Below are positions 7,319 to 9,093 of a stretch of DNA of 9,093 bases, one piece after another; the stretch's first letter is position 1; each line of letters begins with the position of its first letter. A program made the position numbers and the translations under genes. Below the pieces are notes generated by a model. It worked only from the letters and a program-made list of their open reading frames with translations. It made no database searches and had not been told where the DNA came from. Source of the DNA: Desulfobacteraceae bacterium (GTDB taxonomy: Bacteria; Desulfobacterota; DSM-4660; Desulfatiglandales; JALVMZ01); the NCBI GenBank assembly GCA_027032655.1, contig JALVMZ010000530.1:1-9093 (forward strand). The letters are read 5' to 3'.

Positions 7319-8113
7319 ATGTCTTACAAGTATATCCTTTACGAAGAGAATAAGGATGATTTTATAGGAACACTGACACTCAATCGCCCTGATAAGAGGA
7401 ATGCCCTTGGCAGGGAAGCAGAAGAGGAGATAATTTCATGTCTTCAGGATGCAGGAAAAAGGGCAGAGGTAAAGATTATTATACTGAAAGCAAAAGGAGA
7501 AGTTTTCTGCGCAGGGCATGATCGCCTTGAGATTTTGAATCAGCCGGTTCATAAGATAAGGGAGTTATTTCACACCTCCTTTAATATGATGATGACACTC
7601 AGAAGTATTCCACAATGTGTAATAGCACAGGTTCAGGGTATTGCAATGGCAGGAGGATGTCATCTGGCAGCAGCCTGCGATCTCATCACTGCTGGAAAGG
7701 AGAAGGCCAGGTTCGGAATGACAGGCCTCCTATACTCATACAACTGCTCCACACCCACAGTGGCGGTTAGCAGGGCAGTGCCCCAGAAGAAATGCATGGA
7801 GATGCTCATGACAGGGAGACTCTTAAGTGCCGATGAGGCCCAATCCATTCATCTGGTTAACAGGGTTTTCCCTGATGATAAGCTCGATGAGATGACCTAT
7901 GAATGGGCAAAAGAGATTGCCAGGGCAAGCAAATACGGCATTTTTATGGCAAAGCATGTATTTTACGCCCAGGTGGAGATGACAGAGTGGCAGGCGTATC
8001 ACTATGCAAAGGAGATGATGGCACTAGCAGGTGTAAGTGTTAATGCCACAGAGGGATTTTCTGCTTTTATAGAAAAACGGGAGCCTCACTGGGATGAATC
8101 CACTGTCTTTTAA
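7319..8113 (+). CDS. Enoyl-CoA hydratase/isomerase-fold protein lacking both classical catalytic glutamates
   Basis: 264 residues, typical of the crotonase superfamily. The oxyanion-hole parts are intact: FCAGHD (63-68, Ala65) and GIAMAGGCH (107-115, Gly112). In rat mitochondrial hydratase the two catalytic acids are Glu144 (in GGGCE) and Glu164 (in FGQPE). Here the aligned residues are His115 and, in FGMTG, Gly136. The CSTP block (143-146) with SRAVP (151-155) resembles the ECHDC3-like branch, whose chemistry is poorly known. The protein should still bind an acyl-CoA, and may act as an isomerase, hydrolase, lyase or accessory protein rather than a standard hydratase; that is inference. An AAGGAGG site lies 6 nt before the ATG, and the gene starts 13 bp after the acyl-CoA synthetase, so it probably acts on that enzyme's CoA ester. 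Confidence 0.92.
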   Translation: MSYKYILYEENKDDFIGTLTLNRPDKRNALGREAEEEIISCLQDAGKRAEVKIIILKAKGEVFCAGHDRLEILNQPVHKIRELFHTSFNMMMTLRSIPQCVIAQVQGIAMAGGCHLAAACDLITAGKEKARFGMTGLLYSYNCSTPTVAVSRAVPQKKCMEMLMTGRLLSADEAQSIHLVNRVFPDDKLDEMTYEWAKEIARASKYGIFMAKHVFYAQVEMTEWQAYHYAKEMMALAGVSVNATEGFSAFIEKREPHWDESTVF

Positions 8114-8350
8114 ATAAAAATTTTTTGGTTCAGGATTTCTTCCAGGACAATGCCTTTTAAGTGGGGGAATTGGTGATTTATGTGGGATATCTGTATTGCA
8201 CCATCCCCCGCTGCATTTCCAACTGATTCCATTCAACCTTATCCACATCCATTCTTCTTATCATGAGTTCACAACCACAATGAAGTGCCCCTTTGCAAGC
8301 TTTATCTTGCCATCAAGTAGATATTGCACCTTACCTTATTCTTACCACAT
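8114..8350. other. Convergent intergenic stretch
   Basis: These 237 bp lie between two convergent genes. I see no full gene, no RNA gene and no clear intrinsic terminator; the run of T at about 8120-8126 lacks a convincing hairpin before it. Two tiny minus-strand frames, 8261-8329 (GTG start, 22 residues) and 8178-8264 (ATG start, 28 residues), overlap at an ATGA junction and read like real protein (LAKGHFIVVVNS; DVDKVEWNQLEM). They may be remnants of a decayed gene downstream of the DUF169 gene, but have no strong ribosome sites. Confidence 0.5.
8163..8209. repeat. Imperfect inverted repeat in the convergent gap
   Basis: GGGGGA..TGGTG (8163-8175) pairs with CACCATCCCCC (8199-8209), with a two-base bulge and a 23-nt loop. 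Its place between convergent genes suggests an RNA hairpin that could end transcripts from either side. Neither arm is followed by a T run, so it is not a classical intrinsic terminator. Confidence 0.3.
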
Positions 8351-9093
8351 TTATAATTCTCCTTCCTGTTCCCATATTTTCATTTGCTCCTGATAAGATG
8401 GGGGGAATGTGGCCTGGAAGTTAAAAAAACTGGTGATGGGATATCTTACCCCGGCCCGGTGTGTCTTCTGAAGCCCGTCCACCAGGATTTCAATTTTTGG
8501 ATAGGGGACAAGAAAGCTCATCTCCCAGTCCTGTGTCATACCAAATACTCTGTCTCCATTTCCAGGCACCAGGTATCTGCATTCATTCTTTTTTATAACA
8601 GTGATGATTGCTGCACATCCAAGTCTTCCCATGGAAGATGAATTGACTGCTCCACCCTCATTATAAAGGGCACCCTGGATAAGTCTCATTATCTGTGCAG
8701 GGTTTCCATACATCATTATAAGGTCAGGTTCAAATTGTGTCTTCATGAGGGGACTCACCAGGATGTGGGAATATAAACCGTGCTCAAACCTATCCACAAG
8801 ATCCTCTTCCCTTTTCCCTGCCTCTTTAGAGGCAGTAAACATACCATGTGCCAGATTGCCTTCATTATAGTAATCTATGTTTTTAAAGAATCCAAATGGA
8901 GCGGCTCCAAGGGAGCATTGCATATCCTCTTTTCCCATGGCTACTGTCCAGCCAAGTTTCCTTGCCATACCTATCCCCTGACAGATGGCCACCTTCTTTT
9001 TCATCTGCTTAAAAGGTCTCCGGGTCTTCTCAGGTATCTCATCCTCTGATTTTAGCATCTTTATTGCAAGGGGAAAGGTAAGCGGTCTTATAT
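8351..9093 (-). CDS. DUF169-family protein, N-terminus beyond the window
   Basis: The frame is open from the stop at 8351 to the right edge, about 246 visible residues. A methionine at 9058 is not the start: the codons upstream read IRPLTFPLAIK and join it smoothly, matching the N-terminal region of DUF169 proteins (a hydrophobic P-L-A-I-K stretch before an acidic loop). Other family blocks are CQGIGMARKLGWTVAMGKEDMQC with the two cysteines, the SLGAAPFGF stretch, and LIMMYGNPAQIMRLIQGA. The biochemical role of DUF169 is not established. It is convergent with the enoyl-CoA hydratase-fold gene and transcribed towards it, so it is not part of that operon; its promoter lies to the right of the window. 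No signal peptide or membrane segment is seen in the visible part. Confidence 0.88.
   Translation of the reverse strand, partial: IRPLTFPLAIKMLKSEDEIPEKTRRPFKQMKKKVAICQGIGMARKLGWTVAMGKEDMQCSLGAAPFGFFKNIDYYNEGNLAHGMFTASKEAGKREEDLVDRFEHGLYSHILVSPLMKTQFEPDLIMMYGNPAQIMRLIQGALYNEGGAVNSSSMGRLGCAAIITVIKKNECRYLVPGNGDRVFGMTQDWEMSFLVPYPKIEILVDGLQKTHRAGVRYPITSFFNFQATFPPSYQEQMKIWEQEGEL

Noticed and set aside
8024..8248. 74-codon minus-strand frame across the end of the hydratase-fold gene
   Set aside because: It overlaps the coding end of a supported gene and its composition (many Pro, Trp, Cys) looks non-coding.
1..9093. CRISPR array, tRNA or rRNA gene, insertion sequence, in-frame UAG (pyrrolysine) methyltransferase
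   Set aside because: No spaced repeat array, RNA gene or transposase was seen, and the methyltransferase has no internal stop, so it is not an MttB/MtmB/MtbB-type gene.

Overview
The window looks like part of the chromosome of an anaerobic, AT-rich bacterium. Arg is often AGA/AGG and Ile often ATA. A sigma-54 (RpoN) system, a corrinoid methyltransferase that uses a tetrahydrofolate-type carrier, and a RACo-type corrinoid activator fit a one-carbon-metabolising anaerobe such as a sulfate-reducing or syntrophic Desulfobacterota lineage or an acetogenic Firmicute. I cannot fix the taxon from the sequence; the first is a weak preference.

Left half (1-5351, minus strand): a three-gene cluster read right to left. 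It starts with an 869-residue protein that joins a UroD-type methyltransferase module, a pterin-binding methyltransferase module and a cobalamin-binding module. Next, after 41 bp, comes a PAS/AAA+/Fis-type HTH sigma-54 activator. After a further 29 bp comes a ferredoxin-ASKHA protein of the RACo type, whose C-terminus lies beyond the left edge. Together they read as a substrate-induced methyl-transfer system: an unknown methylated compound would be demethylated, the methyl group moved through bound corrinoid to the pterin carrier, and inactive Co(II) corrinoid rescued by RACo.

Centre (5352-5787): a divergent control region of about 436 bp. It has a near-consensus -24/-12 promoter firing left (5386-5401), a weaker -24/-12 candidate firing right (5731-5746), and a partly conserved repeat lying roughly 60-100 bp upstream of each predicted start site.

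Right half: an acyl-CoA synthetase (5788-7305) and an enoyl-CoA hydratase/isomerase-fold protein that lacks both classical catalytic glutamates (7319-8113) form a tight plus-strand pair. A gene-poor 237-bp stretch (8114-8350) follows, then a convergent DUF169-family gene (8351-9093) whose N-terminus lies beyond the right edge.

The working hypothesis is that the divergent arms form one regulon, in which a carboxylated methyl-bearing substrate is demethylated by the left operon and CoA-activated or processed by the right one. The domain calls are firm; the substrate and the coupling of the two arms are inference.
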